Origin: Trochalopteron elliotii
Lineage: Eukaryota; Chordata; Aves; Passeriformes; Leiothrichidae
Assembly: GCA_024734555.1 (NCBI GenBank)
Contig: JANPWX010000451.1
Span: 218,221 to 282,220 of the forward strand
Length of the DNA: 64,000 bases
Direction: 5' to 3'
Shown: in pieces, positions 13,001-28,000 of the stretch
Position numbering within the stretch: position 1 is the stretch's first letter
Layout of the letters: every line of letters starts with the position of its first letter
Translations under genes and position numbers: made by a program
Notes under the pieces: generated by a model
What the model was told of the DNA's origin: nothing
Databases searched by the model: none
Seen by the model: only the letters and a program-made list of their open reading frames with translations

Positions 13001-16000
13001 AGTAATCCAGGAGGAAAAAACACCTGCCAAAACTAAACCATGTTTCTTGTTTGCCTTACCTGAGTTTCTTCTTGGTTCGGAGATAGGTTTGGAAGAGGAA
13101 TTGGACTGCCAGCTGTAAGCTCACCTTTGCCATGCAGGGATAATAGGGATGCTTTACCTTAGTCTGAAAGAAATATCAAATTTACTCCAGAGCAGAAGGA
13201 TGCCTGCAGCACACATGCTGTCTCTTAAACACATCAACACTTTCTATTCAAGTTATTTGCTTCACTTGGAAAAAACAAACCACAGCATTTTTCTGTGCTA
13301 AGTCAGTCTCCAGTGCTGACTGTGCTACTTAACAAATATGCTAAAACAGGAGCAAACTTGCTGTAAGGCCAACTAGATCAGTGGATTTCAGAATTTTAAT
13401 AAATGCTGTTTGTTTATGACTCAGTTAAGAAAAACTTAATTAAGAAACTATTGCCAATTAAACTCTATCAACTTTGAGGTAATTAACACCAACTTTTGGA
13501 CCTTCCATAAGGAGAGGGATTTCTGTCCCTCTAGAGCTCAGTTTGCATCATTATAAAAAGGTATGGTTTATTAAATAAATTTTACTGGGGCAAAATGTTT
13601 TTCTCAGTACTAGAAAGGAGGCTGGAGTTTGTTTTGAGACAGATATTATCATCAGTATCAAAAATTACTGGAGACAAGGAACAGCTTGTCTGGAAAAGTG
13701 AAATTATGTCAACTCTTCTCTTCCAGTTTTCCTGGTTTGACCCAAATAGCTTTTGTGGCCATTTTACCTAACATACTTTGAACACTCTAAGATTAAAATC
13801 CAGGTACTTACAGCATTCAGGGAAGCTAATGACAGAACAAAACTGAAGTAGTCACTACTGTATACATCTCTGTTCTTCATAAATTTCAAGTTTTCATCTC
13901 TCACCATCTATGAAAGTAAGAGAAGGCAAAAAAAGAGTTGTTTAAGTATACTTCTCTAACTAAAACTTCATCTTTTATGTAAATGTGTGGTGTTTAAAAA
14001 TCAATGTCAAAATTACTGTTTCCTTCTAAATCACTACTTCAGCAGAGAGAAAAATATATACAGGAGACTTAGAAGATCTGGTATAAAACCAGTGATTTTC
14101 TTTCAAAGATATTAAAAAACAACAGATGAGGGACTTAATCATTTGGCCATTAAGGGAGAAAAGGAAGAAATTGCCGATAAATTCTATTTTTGCTTGTTTT
14201 TAATAAACAAGCCAAGAGAACATTCCTCTAAACCAGAAAGGCTTGTCTAACAAATTTAGATGCAGAGAGCAAGGAGTCCTGGTGTAATTACAAGCTGCAG
14301 CCACAATGAGGTATTTAAATGCCAAGCCCTTCTTTTTTCAAATGAGATTTTGCTGAAAGACTCTCAATGAATTTGAGCCAAGTTCTGTTCATTGTAATAA
14401 TACAATCCCAGATACAAGAATGCCCAAAGTGACTGTTAATGCCCTGAAACAGCCCATGTGGAGGGCCAGACACAGCCTCCAGAGTTTATTCTCCCTGTGT
14501 GTGTGATACAGGCTCTCTTCACTGCTCCTCCTCTTTCTACATTCTTGTGAACTCAAGAACTTGAGGATCACTGTAATTTGCCATCATCTCCATTACTCCT
14601 CAAGTGTACTCCAAATGAAGCACCTTCTCTGCTGTTGTCTCTCCCTGCCTGCATGCTAACTGCTGCCAGATCTCATGTTTGATTCATCTGCCTGCAGTTT
14701 CTTCAAAGCAAAGAATTTATGGGCCCATTTTGTGAGAAGGTACAGTGAAACTTACAATAAGGTATCACTAAATAGCTTGTTAGTAACTTTATGTCAGAAT
14801 CCAGAATTGCTTTCTAGTTTTGCTACAAGGGAATTACTTCAATTCCCTTTAGAAGTTACTGTGTTTCTCTCACCATGTGCTCAAATTTTACATGAGCAGA
14901 ATTTAGTTGCCATTTTAAGAGTGCTCTACCTGATATATCCTCACAGGCATTTTCTCTACAAAGAGGCCCTTTTTCTCTCCTTTTCGAACCAGCTTAGTCA
15001 AGATGGACAGACGGTCACTGTTGGGCCTGTGGGGTCGAGGTGATGACTGGGGTGAAATTTCTGGTGAAGAGGGAGCAGATCTGAAATAAAAACAAGCTGA
15101 AGGTGAATCAAGAGATCCTACAACAAATCTATAGTTTAGGTATAAAATACCAGTGCAGCCAGAGTGACCTTAAGGCAATTTTGATGGCAGCCTGAATATT
15201 TCTCGAGGCTGTCAGTCAGCCTGAACTCGCTGCAATAGTAGTAGTAAACAGCTTAAAAACCAACCCAAAACACAGAAGGGTGGGTGAATATGTTGCTTTG
15301 CTGGACAGGAATTACTCAATTCTTAGATATCAATATGAGAGAAACCTTTATGAAGGCAAGAGGAACTTACAAGGAGAGGTCCTCTGCCTCCTGGCGCACG
15401 ACACTGACTCGGCTTTTCTTTGGCAGGACAGGAGAGTTCTGGTCAGACACTCTCTGGTAGAACAGCATGTAGGCGTTCCAGTAGCGCCGGCGCACGTCGG
15501 GGTAGGGATTTGCTGTGGGGGGAAAAAAGGCAGCCCATGAGCCCCTTGAAGGTTTAGTACCTTTCCCATTCCTATGTGGAAGCAAAACTGGGGGTATGAG
15601 TAATGTGAACTGCAGCAGTGTGTATTTGTCAGGTCAGAACACTGGCCTGTGTCAGTGATTAAAACTGTCTGAATTATGAAACAGGTGGATATTGGAAATG
15701 TACTTGGAATAAATTCTTGAAAGCATTGAAAAGTTCAACAATATGATGCCACGCAGTGTTTGATGAAGTCATTCTCACTAGCCTAAAATAAAGGCTGTTT
15801 TTTGTTTGGTTGAGGTTTTTTTTAAACTATATTAACAAGGTGCCATTTTGCTTTTCAATCTCTGCTATTAAGTCTACAAAGTGCTCAATAACAGTGAATA
15901 TAGCTCAATTTAAATTAGGCCATACACAAGGTGTTCTGTCCTTCAGTAAAGGGAAGGCTTTAGGGAAAAAATGGTTCAGAAGGATTATTAGTTCAAGCAA

Positions 16001-19000
16001 CTCAAAGTACCCATAATGGACTAAGCTCTACTGCTACTGAGATCAGTATGAAATATGAAGCTACTGTAAATCAGTCTGTACTTCTGCTTACATTGATCGT
16101 AGACTTTAGGTCTATACTCTCCACCAAAACATTCATATTCCAGGGTTTCATCAGTCAAATCAAATTCTTCAACAACAGTGTCATTAAATTTATACCACTT
16201 TCCTTTTCCACATCCTCTGTGATCAAAACAGAACAGAAACACAACAGAAACAAAGTCAGTTGATTGTCTCAGTAAAAAAAACAAACCACCCTGAATAGCC
16301 TAGAAGTGACAAGCCTGAACTCGCATTTGTTTTGACAGTGAGAGGGAAGCTTAGTTCAATTGATGTCAAAGTTGCATTTTAAAAAATAACCTTGATTAAA
16401 ACTATGAGAAGCTCAAGGTCACAGGAAGCCCTCAAACTTCAATACATACGAATTAATGAGAATTTTATTCTATGATGTCCCATATCACTGTGTCATTGCC
16501 TCATGACATGTGTTGAGAAAGGGAAGAGTGGCGCCAGTATTGCTCTGGATGGCTCCATGCACCTTCCCAGAACAAGAAGCCTTTAGACAGCTCTCAAACC
16601 TGCCCCACAAACCTTCTTGCCCGTTACCTCCTGTCCTTGATGAAGGAGTAGTAGTGCCCTGCATGTGCCTGGCCACTGTGGACAATCACACCGACCAGCT
16701 CGTAGTTTTCTGTAGGGGCAACTTTCTTCCTCGGGGAGCCTCCTCCTCCCTGGTCTGTGCTCCTGCCATTTTCCCCCACTTCTGAGGACGAGTCCTGACG
16801 AGCCATCCCTGACACAGTGTAAGGTTCCATGTTCAGCATCCAGGGAAACTGTTTGAAGAGATATTCTGGATTAATCAAGACATTGCAGTGTTTACACGCT
16901 TCATGTAATTTTCTGAGAATGGTATCAATACTTCCCACACTGGGAACGCCAAAGGAAAATATGGAACTTCAACTTCTTATGCTTATCACACAGATGTTAA
17001 ATAATAAAGTCTTTTTAAGGAGGTTTTCTGCCTTGTTTTCTGAAAGGACCCTGAGAATGTTGCAAACAAGGAAAACTCTAAGGAAAAACACTTATTTTCT
17101 GTAGCACTACTATGTTGTAAGTATACGACATACTCAAAATCCCTGCATCAAAACGTGGGGAAAAGAAGGAAAAATGAATAGGAATAATGAGAGTCCACTA
17201 CACAAAGTAGCTGGGGAAGGCACCATAAAGAAAAGTTTTCTTACCCTTATTTGTTCGTCGTATTTGATGGACCGGCCGCTCTCCCAGTCAAAGCCAAATC
17301 TCATCAGGTGAATCACCAGCAGGCTGGGTAGGACTTTAATGCAGGTACGCTTCACTGTAGTTCTCTTGAAAAGAAACAAGAATATCACCTCCATCTGACA
17401 CCCCAGGCAATCTGCAGCAGCCTTCTAGAGATCCACAGTGAAAATCCAGCCACGGGAAGCAGGGTGTCTATGGGATGACTGGGATACATCTCAATATGGT
17501 ACACAAAACTTTGCCATCCCTCTAAATTTTTAGTTTACATGAGTTACAGGCATTGAACCTGTTGTCTTCAATGCAGCAAGAGTGAGCAGCACCTAAGCAT
17601 GGTTTCCATGACCATGTAATGCTTAGAGAACAGCAAGCTGCACATGAATCTTCTTTCACAAAAATTAAGAATCAATACCTTTTCCTCACACTTCTCACAG
17701 TAGTATGCATTGCTTCCTTCCAGAACCTCTCCTCTCACAAACTGATCCAGTGATATTTCCAGGCTTTGACATGAAGTCACACCAAGGTTGAGAGCCATGA
17801 AGGCTTCCTCACGCTCATACCTAAATTCAAGAAGAGAAACAGATTAGGACTTACCCAACTGGCAGGAATGAGACATGTGTTTAGGAAAGAATATTGCATT
17901 TGCCCCACAGCTACCAAAGCTGTGATGCTCACAGGGGCATTTTTCTACTTTCCAGTGCTACTTTGACCTGCATATTTTCATAGTTCTGGGAGCACATAAC
18001 TTGGTAACTGATGCACTAAATGTGACATTACCTGTGAGGACAGTCCTTGCAGATCTTCTGATCAGAGAAGATTCCTTGAAAAGTATTCTTAAATATTTGG
18101 TCTCTTCCTATTTTCTGTTGGAGATGTAAAGTTAGACATCAGTTGGATATATTGCAGGGTGTAAGACCAAGAAATCAGTAGGAATTTTAAACTACTGAAT
18201 ATTGTGCAGGTTATTAAATAAGCCAAATGGCTCTCTGCCTTCTTTTCTAAAGATCAAAGCAAAAAGAGAAAAAAGGTACCAAGGGTATGCATATGAACCA
18301 GAAAAGACATTGCTGAGGTTTTTACCTTGAGGTACTCATCCATTTGATCTATAAGACTGGTGAAGAACTCATAAGCATCCTGTTGCTCTCTAACATAAAG
18401 TTCCTTATTCCACATCTTGAAAATCTATACAAAATATAAATATATGTTAAAAGGTGGCTGTTTTATACATATATCACTAAGAAAAGTATTTTTAATATAA
18501 ATTTGTTACTTTAATATGTTTTGATTTTTTGAATTAGAACTTACTTCATCACTTCTGCAACGAGAAAAGGATGAATAAACGATTACTTTTTAAGTAGAAA
18601 AGCTACAGATTAAAAAAAAAATGCAATACCTTCCAAAAGTTTTCAGGTACGTAATACTGTAGCTTGCTTTCCATCAAATGACCAAAAAGAGATTGAACTT
18701 GATAGAACACATTGTCATCAGGATTGTCTGTATCATCATCAATGGAAAGCAAGGCCTGGAAGGAAACAGATAACCTTATTACACTAGTTTTTGGAAAAAT
18801 CATTACTGTAAGCTGTCATGGCACACAGCACTACAACTTAAAATTTATGTATTTATTGTACATATTTATATATACACAGCTGACTTTTTATTTTACAATT
18901 TATTTACAAATGATGCTAAGATGAAGTGGTTCAAGTGGAAGTAATTCCAAAAAAAGGACTTTATTGGATGCTGAACTAATTACCTCAGGGAGACCAGGCT

Positions 19001-22000
19001 GCATATACAGCTGCTGGAAAACAGCATTCATGTAACAAGTAGCACCACCATTCTTCAGTCCCACAAATCCAGAAATGGAGCGACTGTCCACTGGTGGAAG
19101 GTACTAGAATGACAAATACATTTTTTATCCCAATAACTTATAAAAAACATGAGACTCCAACAACATTCTATAGCTTTTATAGCCACCTTTATATTGTACA
19201 ATCATGGAATGGTTTGAGTTGGAAGGGACCTTAATCCATCTCCACCCTCTGTCATGGGCAAGGACAGTTTCCACTACCCCAGGTGGCTCCAAGGCTCATC
19301 CAGCCTGGCCTTGGACACTTCCAGGGATGGGGCAGCCACAGCTTCTCTGGGCACCCTGTGCCAGGGCCTCATCACTCTCACAGGGAAGAGTTTCTTCCTC
19401 ATATGTAACCTAAGACTACTCTCTTTCAGTGTAAAACCATTCCCCCTTGTATATGAGCTGTTAAGAACAATTTAATGGAGAACCAGGAATACAAATTCTG
19501 AAAAACTGCAAGACCACTGTATGTGGTCATTTAAATATTTAATACATTGCAGAACGCTGTTGAAAATGGCCTAAAATGTAATAATAAATAAAATTTGGGC
19601 TATTTAGGAAATAATTCTTCCTTACTCAGATAATAACAGACAAAGACACACTGGAGTATCTGCTTATGAGGAAGACCAAATGTATCTGCATTTACCCTTA
19701 GCTGCATTGTGTCACTTTAAATTGAAGACAGTGGAAATCTCATGAATGAATCAACAAAGTAAACTATGCACAGCACTCCAAACCATGCTAATACAAATTA
19801 AAAAAGGCTTCTTGCTTACATCAAACTCCTTGGTGAGTGCTGGGTCACACTGGTGGTGCATAGAAAGCAGCTCCTTTGTAATAAGCTGGAGATTGGAGGG
19901 TGAGCTATCAGCCAGCATTACCAGCACTTCATAAGCAGCTAATCTGCTGTCTGCTGTACTGCACCTGGAAAGAAAACCACATCTGAGATCCACTGGCTAG
20001 ATGACTCAATTATTTCTAATTCCAGAAAGCTGTATTACTCAGAACAAGCAACAATTAATGTTCTAAAGAACACTTTGAGTGATCAAACACTCCTGAGGGA
20101 CTGCAGACTGCTATTTTTTTTTTTTCTTTCTTTCTTGGGGTAGGAGAATGGGGAAGAATCCAATGAGAAGAGTGGCAAGAGGAATACTCCTTTATGTAAG
20201 CCTCCTTTACTGACATGGATGCACTTGCTAACATTCAGTAGTAAGGAAAAGGAGATGCTCTAAAAGACACAGAATTGGTTCCATGCCCGAGGACAAACAG
20301 ACACACACTCTTCCATCAGGTAACACGGATGGAGACAAGATGACTTTTTGTTACAGGGAGGGAAGCTTGGGAAGAGCTAGACCAGACAAAATCCTTGCTA
20401 CAAGAGATGAGCTTAGAATTTTACAAAATAGGTAGGGAGATGGGAAAAAGAAAGTAGTGGAACTTTTGAGATTCTCTTTTACAAGGAGCTTGGGAAGTTA
20501 ATTTCCTGCTCATGCTTCCATTTAGCCAACTTCCCAAGCAGCAACAAGCTAAAGGAATATTCTTTGGACTTACGAAATCAGCACTTACTTGTGCCTGAAG
20601 TTCATCATCGATCTAACAAAGCACAGACTTTGAAGTACAGAAATGCAAGGATATTGGATCACACAAAAATGTATAAAATGCTATTTGGGCATTTAGGTAG
20701 GAAGTGTAAAAAACTGGATAAATGCTCCACCACTGGTATTAAATCTTACTGTCTGTAGGATTTAATACTGACATTGGCATTCATGACATTCAAGACAAAA
20801 CTCAACATCAAAAAACCCCAAAATTTTTACTTTGGATGGAAGTCTTGCTGACTGATTGCAGCACTGCCTGCTGGGGAATGGCTGTTCAGGATAATCCGGG
20901 ATGCTCGGAACAGGAAATCATCCAACAATGGCTTAATCAAAGATGAACCTGAAACAGCAATCCACACCTACTGTTAAATACTTACATTATCACTGCAAAT
21001 GCCAGAAAGGTGTTTCATAATGACAAAAATCACTTCATAGCACCACATCAACAAATCTTTTATCAAATATTAAAGGTACTGCCAAAATTGGTCCTTACCG
21101 CTCTGTATCACTTTTACTGATGCCTTCATATGACTGTCTAGTCATGTTTTAATGCAGAATCCACACCAGTCTAGTCAATTCAAAGAGGAATACTCACCAA
21201 CCATTTCCTTCTCTGCCCCACAGAGTGAAAGGAGAGTCTTGATGAGCCTCAAGTGTCCTGCTAACAGGATGTTGTCAGCCTCACTAGTCTCACACTCGGC
21301 CGTGCGGTTGGGCTCAAAATTGTCCAGCCAAGTGATCTCATCTTCCAACATGGCAGCTGGGCTTATCTTCAGCTGCTCCATTTCTGATGCTGCAAGGAGT
21401 AAAAAAAAAAAACAAGGAACACAGTAACAATTAGCAGCTTTGGAAATGCAGAATATAAATACAAAGAATTTCAATCAGTTTGGTAATGGTCTAGTTTTGC
21501 CTCCATGTCCATGACTCCACTTGCCTCCATCCAGTAAAACTTCCACCAAGGAACTCATTTCACTTTCCAGAAGGAATGAGATGTCCTGCAGCTACCCAAT
21601 GCCAAGAGCAGAGCATGCCAGGCACTAGCACAGGACAGTCAGCACACTGGCAGGTCACTCTGAGTTCAAGGTACAGTAATTCCTTTCTGCAGGCAATTCT
21701 ACATCTTTTCTACAGAAGGAGATAAGCTTGGAGGCTGCCATCAGAATGACTGAATCAGGTGTCTGCACATACTTACATGTCAGGTCATCCAGCAGTTGAC
21801 ATCTCAGGTCAAAATATTCTGTACACTGGGACAAAAGCCTGAAACAGATATAAATAGAAGAAAGGTATAATTAAAGTCATAAACTTTTCTCTAAGCAGTT
21901 GTTTTTAAAGTCTGTGTGCTCTGTCCATCTAACCCAAAGCAGCACAACCATCTAGGTGTGCTTCTGTGTGCTGCAGCTTTAGAAAAACATTCCTTCCCAA

Positions 22001-25000
22001 CAGCTACTTCTGAAAGTTAGAAATCATATTTAATCCTCATTTCTTCCCTCACCTCATAGCAATTCTAGTATCAGTTGACAATAAAACAACAACATGCTTT
22101 AACTTTTCAGTTACTCCTCCACAAATTGCAGGATGTCTACTTCCACCACTTGCCAAGTGCTAATCCCTTTTTCCTCAGAGCTTCCACAGTGCTGCTCATT
22201 CCAAAATGTGTCAGATTTGCTTCCTCAATAAAGACAAATGTGACTTACCTCTGGTTGATTCCTCTCATGATGCTGGTTGGTGACCAAAGAGGCAGCTGGG
22301 CCCCAAGAACAACGCTCAGGAGGAACTGGTTTGGCTTTTGTACATCTGGGTGAGCTGATGTGTCTGTCTGGCTAAGGGTGTACAACTGGTCACAGGCAAC
22401 GCGACGAATCTGCAACAGTGGCATTGTCATCGTCAGACACCAGCAGTTACTCAAAGGTTGCAAAAAAATCCCCACACTCCAGTTATGTTAGAAATCTAAC
22501 AGAAAAACATGGACATTGCAATGGTGCAAACCAGGCTATGAGCTCTGCAACCACCAGCCAGACATTAGATCTAGAAATTTAACAAACTCTGTTCATCCCT
22601 GAGTGAAAAGCTCTGATAGACACGAATTATAAATACAGATAAAGGGGAAAGATGCGATGACTTCTGGCAAAATAGATGACAAATGATGAAATGAAGTAAG
22701 CATAAAAGTCAATAGATTTTAGAACATCCAAGATAATCTTAAATCAAAAATATTGAATTTTAGGAGGGTTCTGACGCTTGGAATAAATTTTCAAAAGTTC
22801 AGAAGAATCTATTTAATTCTACCCAAATCAAAGTTACTTGAAACTTTCCCTAAAGTCCTAGTTTTACAGAATTTGTATCACCAAAATGAGATTATTTTCT
22901 TTAGACTAGTCACAGCACAGTCCTGTGCATCTCATAGATGAAACAAGACTAGAAAATGTAATACTACAGCAATTTCTATCACCAGATACTGGAATTACTA
23001 ACAATTATACAAAGGTTATTTATTCAAATACTAATCTGTGTGAATACTTGCAATGAACAATTTTGTGTTTAGACCATATGAAATTATCAAAACATACACA
23101 TTTCAGAAGGAGCATTTAGAAAGTTTTCAGAGGAAGAGTCTCACCTCAGCACTTGGTGATCCAAGCAAAATATCAATGATGAAATCAGCAACACAAGGCA
23201 AATTGTAAAAAGATCCTGGAACAGAAAAGTACCAGGCTATGTTATTAAAAATAATATTTTAAAATAAGTAAGTTACAGTCTTGCATTAAAATACCACAGG
23301 ACATCAATACAGAAAAGCAGTAAAGGCTATTTCCTGATCTCCTTCCCTCACCAGAGGCTGCCACCATGATATAACAGCATTTTCCTTGCCTTCCTGCACC
23401 ACCAGTGTTTACACTTCCTGTACATAAAGACTCAAGTACTAAACAGGAGCTATGCAAACAGCAGCACTTAGAGAATTACAGACTTCAAAGGCAGTGCAAA
23501 TATTTACATTCTGGCAGTAATTTACCTTTCCCAAAACATTTCACCAAGGCATAGCACTACATGCCTTATTTCAGTCCTGGAAATAAAAAATCCCTGTAAT
23601 TTTTAATGAAATGTTGTGTTTTTAGCTTGACCTGCCTCAGCTAACAAAACTACAAGTTTCTCATTACTTTTTTTTTTTTTAACTTGACTGTATCCAAAAA
23701 CCTCCTCCCACCTGGCTTATACTCCAAATAGCAAATAAACCATCTTTTCTCCATACCTAGCTGCTGACTACGTAGCTGAAGGCAGGTTACTAAGAGAGAC
23801 AAGGCTTCCCCAGCAATGAGAGCATCTTTGGTGGACACAGACTGCTGCCTCACACAGATCCCAGCGTGCAGTGCCGTGGGCTCGCCTTCGCTTCCCGAAC
23901 TGCAGTTACTCCCTGCATTAAAAAAAAAGAAAAAGAACAAGTGCTGTAATTCACTAAATTTTACTCAGATGTTTTCAGCTCTTGGTCAGTTCTCTGCAAT
24001 TTAAAAACTTCTCTGAATGTCTGAAGAATGTACGTAAATCTGCTCAGATTTTTTTGTAATTTAAGTGTATAATGTCCCAAGCTGGAGGAGACCCAAGAGG
24101 ATGAACATCCAATGAATTCAGCTTCAAGCTCCTAAAGTGTTCAATTAAGATTAAACCAAACGCTTTTAGATTGGTTTAGGGACACAGTTAACCCACCTGA
24201 GCTGCTAAGTCTGTTTCTAATCCCAGCAGGAAAGAGAGTGTTGCTCTCTTTGATGGGCTGACTACTTCCCACGAGGTCCAGGCGTCCTGCAGCAGCAGCC
24301 CAGGAGAGGCGCATGAAACAAGCCACAGTGGAGGTGAAATCATTCACCTCCATGGTCTGGAGGAACAGGAAACACCAGTTACTTCTGTGATATTTAACAA
24401 CCTTTGTTAATCACAGGGATAAGAGGAATGTATCTCCCGGATCGTGTCAAATTGACGTTTACATTTGTTTTCCTCTCTCTTCTCTACACAAGGATTCAAG
24501 AGTCTTTGTTCCCAATGAGAGATTAGTACTGCTGTCTTAGGAGAAGTAATTAACTTTTAAATTGCCCACGAGGATAGATACCCTTGCCACCTATCTGGAG
24601 GAAGGTATGCTGATTTCAATCGTTCAATCCATTTGGGAAGCACTGCCCAACAACCTAACACAGCATACTTGTCACATTAACTATGAAGTTTCTTTCAACT
24701 GGACTCAATGGGCTTTCAAATAACATTTTTTTATGGTACTGAAAATAAAAGAATTCCTTTTTCTCCACAGTACCATCATGTAAATTTAATTTTTAATGAG
24801 TTATTTGAAAAAAAAAACAAACTTGTCCAATTCTTTCTAATTCAAAGTATCATGGATTATAAAGCTACAAGTTCAAGGAGGAACCTTCTCCTTTCAATTC
24901 ACAGAAAATGAATACGAATAAGATCTTAAGAGTTAAGCCTGACTGAAGATAAACCACAAGTAAGATTTCTGTGTACATCTACTTCTTGTAAGCACTTTTG

Positions 25001-28000
25001 GGGTACTGCTTCCCTTTGTAGTGTCAAAATAATTTATGAGAATATGTTAAAATTCAGATCAAGACTGGCAGAGAGACTGATGGGCAAGATTTTCAGAGGC
25101 TTTTAAATGCAGCCAGGGCAAAAAACCTGTACAAAAGACAGATTGATTAAAAATCTCAGCGTTATACAGCTGTCATGGGAGATGACACTGCTACATCAAA
25201 AACCATCAAACACTTCCTCACTTGTATGGCAACTCTTGCAGCTGGGATGATCTCTTCTACCCTGATGGAGGATCTGTCAGACACGGAGAGCTGGCGGTAG
25301 GAGGATTTCTCAGGAGTCCCACAGATGGACATCTGCCTGCTGGCCTGCCGGCTCACGTTGCGGAAGGGCCGCGAGGACAGAGCTTCCACCCCATCCTTAA
25401 TGAAATCCTCATCCAGCAGCATGGGCATGGTCTGGCCAACCAGCAAGAACCTGCAGTCACAGAGGAAAAACATCAGGCTTGGATTTGAATGCTGGCAGAG
25501 TCAATGAACCAGAACTCGAAGTACCAATTAATCTTAAATATTAAAAGCTGCACACTAAAAGCCAAGAAAGCAGCACTTTGTCTAATGAGAAGCAATTACA
25601 TACCTTGCAAGCTGCAGGCAGATGGAATAGACTCCTTGTCTTGTTTCATAGTCCACCTCTGATGGGATGGAATCTCTCTGCATCACATTCACCACCAAAC
25701 TTAAAAACAAATCGATAAGACAGACTCCATTTGGAAATGTTTCACATTAAGAGAGCTGCAATTAATTTGTCTCTGTCTTTTCTTCCTCCTATTCACTCAG
25801 CTGAGTCCCAGTTCAGACTGCCTTCTTTGGAGGCCAACATCCTCATTTTCCCCTTTTATATCTACAGATGGAAGCTTTCTGCTCCTGCTGGAAAATGTTT
25901 CAGGATCTCTTGGGCAGAGGAGTGTCATGGATAGAATTACTAAGAGCAAAGTATACTTGATAAATCTCACACAATCAGTATTGTCAGGTCTTCCAAACCA
26001 CTCACACTGTGCCTCAGCTCTGTCTGAAGAGCCTGAATTTTTAAGACTACAATTAAAAAATTAATTTGGTTCCCAGTGCCAGACCTATACTTTGACTGCT
26101 TAAAATGTCCACTGGTGTCTACACAGAAGAGTGCAATGTACACACTTGCAAATTTGAATTGAAACACTTAAATGTCATGAAACTATCCAAACATCAACTA
26201 CTTTAGTACAAGTTACAAGCTTTTATTTGTGCCTAAGTTGATTTTGAGGTTTAACAACATGTACTCTGGTAAATACGACAGTTACTGGACAGTGGTAAAA
26301 CAGTCTTGGGTGGATTTTTTTCCCTGAAAAAGAAGCTGACAGGTGTATTAGTGTGCTACAGTGTGGAAATAGGAAACCACACACAACTGCTAAATAAGTG
26401 AAGTGCTACAAATTGAGTCAAGGCTTTGAAATCTAACCTCAAACCTCCTGCTCTGAGGAAGTTTTCACAGAAAGACTTGGCACAGTTTCTTGCCATTTCA
26501 TCATCTGCAGTTGGCATCAGCTTGGAGCTCAGCACCTACAATAAATAAATAAGCAGATGTAAACCTCTTAGTGTTCTTTACCTGTTGAAGTTTGAAAGTG
26601 TAACAGAAAAAACATCCACTACAAACGAAGCAATTAATAATACACTTACACAAAACTGTAGTCAGTAAGAGAAACCTTATATATGCAATAAATGTCAAAT
26701 ATTTAAGACAACTATGGCAACTACAGATGTTTATTCTGAACCAAAGGGCATTTTGTTCTCACTGCAGTTCACATGTCAAGGGAACAGATGGAGTACATGG
26801 AATGTCATCTTCTGGTTCACTTGGTGCTTCTTAGGGGCCCAAATTCTTCTTGGTTCTGGATTTTCAATTCACAGTAGCCCATAAAACACCCTACAGATGG
26901 CTTACTTATTGATTCACACTATCTGAAATATAATTGTACTACTATTATTCTGGTGTTTCTTTGTAAAAGATGGCTCAGGTAATTCTAGAGGCATTATGAA
27001 CATCACCATTCTATCATCCCTCCTGTTTTAAATCAGCACTAAACTTCAGAGTGCAAATACATTCAGAAACATGGCCAGAAGGAAGTCTGTGGTCTCTGTG
27101 AGTCAGTTCTCATTTACGTTTCACTTTACATAAAAAAACCCTAACACCCAAACAAACCCATCAAAAAAACCCCCACAAAAACCCCAAAACCATCAACCAA
27201 ACAAACCCCAGCCCCTCCCAAAATCCCAGAAAACCCCACAGATATTATTTACTTTCTTGAAAAGTCTCCTTGATATGTACAGCCAACAATGCTGCAAATA
27301 AAATAGATCTCATCCAGGTTCACAGGTAAGAAGAATGTTTTACAGAGTTCCAGGCATGAAATCTTATCACCCCCTGGACATCTGCAACTTTGAATTTTCA
27401 TCTCTTTCAGATGTTCTGCAAATTTCCTGTGCACATTTCCTTCAGAACGCAGTTCAGACTGGTTCCCATCTTTTCACCAGATCACCAGCTGAGGGGATAA
27501 AAAAGCTGTTTTCCTTTACATATTCCTTTTCCTGAGAGAAACCATCTTCCAATTTGGCTTGACTGGAGCTGAGGAACAAGTCCACTCCTGTAATCTACAC
27601 ATCTAATCCAAATTATTACTTCTCATCTCTTGCCAGAAAGGCAAGCAATTTATTACTTGCTTTTATTATTTTCTGTGGCACAGCAGCAGCAGATTACTGT
27701 CCCATCCTACTGCAATATAATCTGTCAGCTCAACAAGAAACCCTAAACCATTTGCTTTGAGTTGCAGAACTTGTCAACATATTCTGAAGACATAATCAAG
27801 TATCTTTCACTCCAGCTGTACAGAAAAGGGGGAATCCTAAGGCAGGAGTGTGATGACAGTGTAGGAAGATGAAGAGCTAACATTAGACTGTGGAAACCTA
27901 AAGGGAAACAACCACGAGAAAATTCCTCAAGTAATCTTGGCACACACCACGAAGGAAAGAGAATAATTTTGTCTAATGTTCTGGAAGCAGTTGGCAATTG

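Noticed and set aside
14675..15043. 122-codon plus-strand open frame
   Set aside because: Overlaps USP24 exon 52 on the opposite strand; no independent support.
18984..19103. USP9X as the identity of the gene
   Set aside because: The Cys box, the serine linker after the ubiquitin-like part and the DLDDVDP tail match USP24, not USP9X.
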